Part shown: one piece after another, positions 63,401-64,000 of the stretch | Numbering within the stretch: position 1 is the first letter of the stretch | Layout of the letters: each line of letters starts with the position of its first letter | NCBI GenBank assembly: GCA_940746715.1 | Contig: CALNWN010000001.1 | Coordinates: 496,001-560,000 of the forward strand | Direction of reading: 5' to 3' | Source: an uncultured Paraburkholderia sp. | Lineage (GTDB): Bacteria > Pseudomonadota > Gammaproteobacteria > Burkholderiales > Burkholderiaceae | DNA: 64,000 bases | Translations under genes and position numbers: made by a program | The notes under the pieces: model-generated | Seen by the model: only the letters and a program-made list of their open reading frames with translations | Database searches by the model: none | What the model was told of the DNA's origin: nothing

Positions 63401-64000
63401 AGCGCCTCCATCAGATCGCGGTCCGTTTCGCGCTGCGTCTTCGGCCGATCGCCGCGCGACGTGCCTTGCGCCGCTTTGACGGCAGCGCTTTCTTCTGCGA
63501 CCGGACGGTAGCGCACCTCGACCGGATACAGTCGGCCGCTCACTTCGATCACCGGCGCGGGTTTGTCCTCGCTGCCGAAATGGCGCGCAAAACGGTCGGC
63601 GTCGATCGTCGCCGAGGTCACGATCAGCTTCAGATCCGGGCGCCTCGGCAGAATTTCCTTCAGATAGCCGAGCAGAAAATCGATGTTGAGGCTGCGCTCG
63701 TGCGCCTCGTCGATGATGAGCGTATCATACGCCTTCAACAGCGGATCGGTCTGCGTCTCGGCGAGCAGAATGCCGTCTGTCATCAGCTTGACCGATGCGC
63801 CCGGCGACAGATTGTCGGTAAAACGCACCTTGTAGCCGACGACTTCGCCGAACGGCGTGCCGAGTTCCTCGGCGATGCGCCGGCCCGTCGCCGAAGCGGC
63901 GATGGGGCGCGGCTGCGTGTGGCCGATCAGCCCCGAGCCGCCCGCGCCGAGGCCGCGCCCGAGCGCGAGGCAGATCTTCGGCAGCTGCGTGGTTTTGCCC
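60292..64000 (-). CDS. hrpA: ATP-dependent RNA helicase HrpA, 5' end outside window, 3' end truncated
   Basis: HrpA is a DEAH-box helicase acting on RNA and stalled ribosomes. The frame is open from the edge (GKTTQLPK, Walker A) through DEAHERS, VTSATIDADRFARHF, NVAETSLTVPGIRYV and QRAGRCGRVADG (motif VI), then the long HrpA C-terminal region. It ends EFRWLRRRQCRARWSRRP; the family normally continues after EFRW with LLEELRVSLFAQEL and about 25 more residues. The last codons come from the YadA gene on the other strand. Loss of this tail may impair but need not abolish activity. Confidence 0.93.
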   Translation of the reverse strand, partial: GKTTQLPKICLALGRGLGAGGSGLIGHTQPRPIAASATGRRIAEELGTPFGEVVGYKVRFTDNLSPGASVKLMTDGILLAETQTDPLLKAYDTLIIDEAHERSLNIDFLLGYLKEILPRRPDLKLIVTSATIDADRFARHFGSEDKPAPVIEVSGRLYPVEVRYRPVAEESAAVKAAQGTSRGDRPKTQRETDRDLMEALVDAVDELCREGPGDVLVFLPGEREIRDAAEALRKHHPPHTEILPLFARLSAAEQERVFRTSNARRIVLATNVAETSLTVPGIRYVVDTGLARVKRYSCRNKVEQLQVEPISQAAANQRAGRCGRVADGICIRLYDESDYQSRARFTDPEILRSSLASVILRMKSLHLTAIETFPFIEPPPGRAIADGYQLLNELGAVDDDNQLTPLGRELARLPLDPRVGRMILAARDQQSLKEVLIIASALSVQDPRDRPIEAQEQADQAHRRFVDERSEFLQWLKIWNWFDEAIAHKKSNKQLHEECRKNFLSQLRLREWRDVHSQLLTVVREHGWRLNEAEATFEQVHLALLTGLLGNIGLKADDEPYYLGARGIKFYLWPGSALVKKAGKWVMAAELVETSRLYARCIARIEPEWIEKIGTHLLKKSLSEPHWEKRAAQVSAFERAVLYGLPIYHRRRVSFSKQDPARARELFIRGALVEGEFDTKLGFFAHNRKLLADIEQLEHKSRRQDVLVDDELIYGFYDQALPKGIYTDAAFERWYRDEVKKSGQPEDKLCLLYLSRDDLMRHEAAGVTTDLFPKRMTMAGVEMALTYHFEPGSPRDGVTLAAPLFALNQVDARRCEWLVPGMLKEKTQLLLKSLPQKLRRHCVPLPEYAAGFVERHEAPRFAAGGLLEALIADVREQKQVALKQADFKLETLPPHLFMNFKVIDEHGRQLAMGRNLAQLRAELGGQAQQHFQKIASSAAGAAASVVPGARGKSASSTGPQTAVPGERTAGTAIYENLTTWNFGKLPELLEIRRGGQTLFGYPALVDRGTHCDVEVFDSPDEAARIHRAGLRRLFALQLKEPIKYLEKNLPGLREMAMQFMTRGTQEELRDQLIDTALDRACLQDPLPDDDVSFHTRRDEGRSRLTLLAQEIARLVGQILGEYAAVLKKLVQARSFAAAHGDMQNQLDALIGKRFVVDTPYSQLTHFPRYLKGIGLRIDKLKADPARDARQLTEFQPLLQNYQRAVAQRGGVPDARLSEFRWLRRRQCRARWSRRP

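Overview
The window comes from a high-GC betaproteobacterium of the Burkholderia sensu lato group (Paraburkholderia/Caballeronia-like). The evidence is gene order and protein identity: eno-kdsA-pyrG, lolC-lolD-tatD-comEC, recJ-prfB-lysS, a complete isc operon, aceE-aceF-lpdA with a phasin gene, and glnA followed by ntrB. No rRNA, CRISPR array or complete insertion sequence was seen; there is one tRNA (initiator Met).

Layout. 1-3352: eno (cut by the edge), kdsA, pyrG. 3496-9610: broken alpha/beta hydrolase, ruined comEC, tatD, lolD, lolC/E. 10030-15814: RpfE-like protein, recJ, prfB with its programmed +1 frameshift, lysS. 16062-23570: broken glycine-zipper protein, then iscR-S-U-A-hscBA-fdx-iscX behind two IscR-type operators, and a broken low-molecular-weight phosphatase. 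24170-29405: lipoprotein, lutB-lutA facing an IclR regulator, a PBP7-type peptidase. 30172-37324: phasin and the pyruvate dehydrogenase genes. 37599-45572: a PAS sensor kinase/FixJ-type regulator pair, folD, a broken acyltransferase, an M3 oligopeptidase. 45737-47586: broken cytosine-deaminase-like and aspartate-racemase genes. 47748-49610: a lower-GC type VI secretion cargo cassette (PAAR protein, Tae4-like amidase, small membrane protein) on the 3' side of tRNA-fMet. 50477-59501: a broken small gene, xthA, an ntrB/prolyl-oligopeptidase chimera, glnA with a sigma-54 promoter, a broken rhodanese, a CinA/MoaB-like protein, an EI24 protein, a sterol desaturase and a beta-propeller. 60072-64000: a truncated YadA adhesin fused tail-to-tail with a 3'-truncated hrpA that runs off the edge.

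The most striking property is widespread recent gene decay. About fifteen genes carry small indels, many in homopolymers, CG or CA dinucleotides, or tandem 4- and 7-base units. Others carry nonsense codons or larger deletions that remove domains or fuse neighbours. Core functions (Fe-S assembly, translation, CTP and Kdo synthesis, pyruvate dehydrogenase, glutamine synthetase) look intact. This pattern fits a host-restricted symbiont in early genome reduction, such as the leaf-nodule Burkholderia/Caballeronia. That is an inference. Homopolymer errors in a draft assembly could explain some single-base shifts, but not the domain-sized losses and gene fusions.

The best candidate for an undescribed system is the PAAR - Tae4-like amidase - three-helix membrane protein cassette. 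Its three reading frames overlap in tandem, and a membrane protein sits where a periplasmic Tai4-type immunity protein would be expected.
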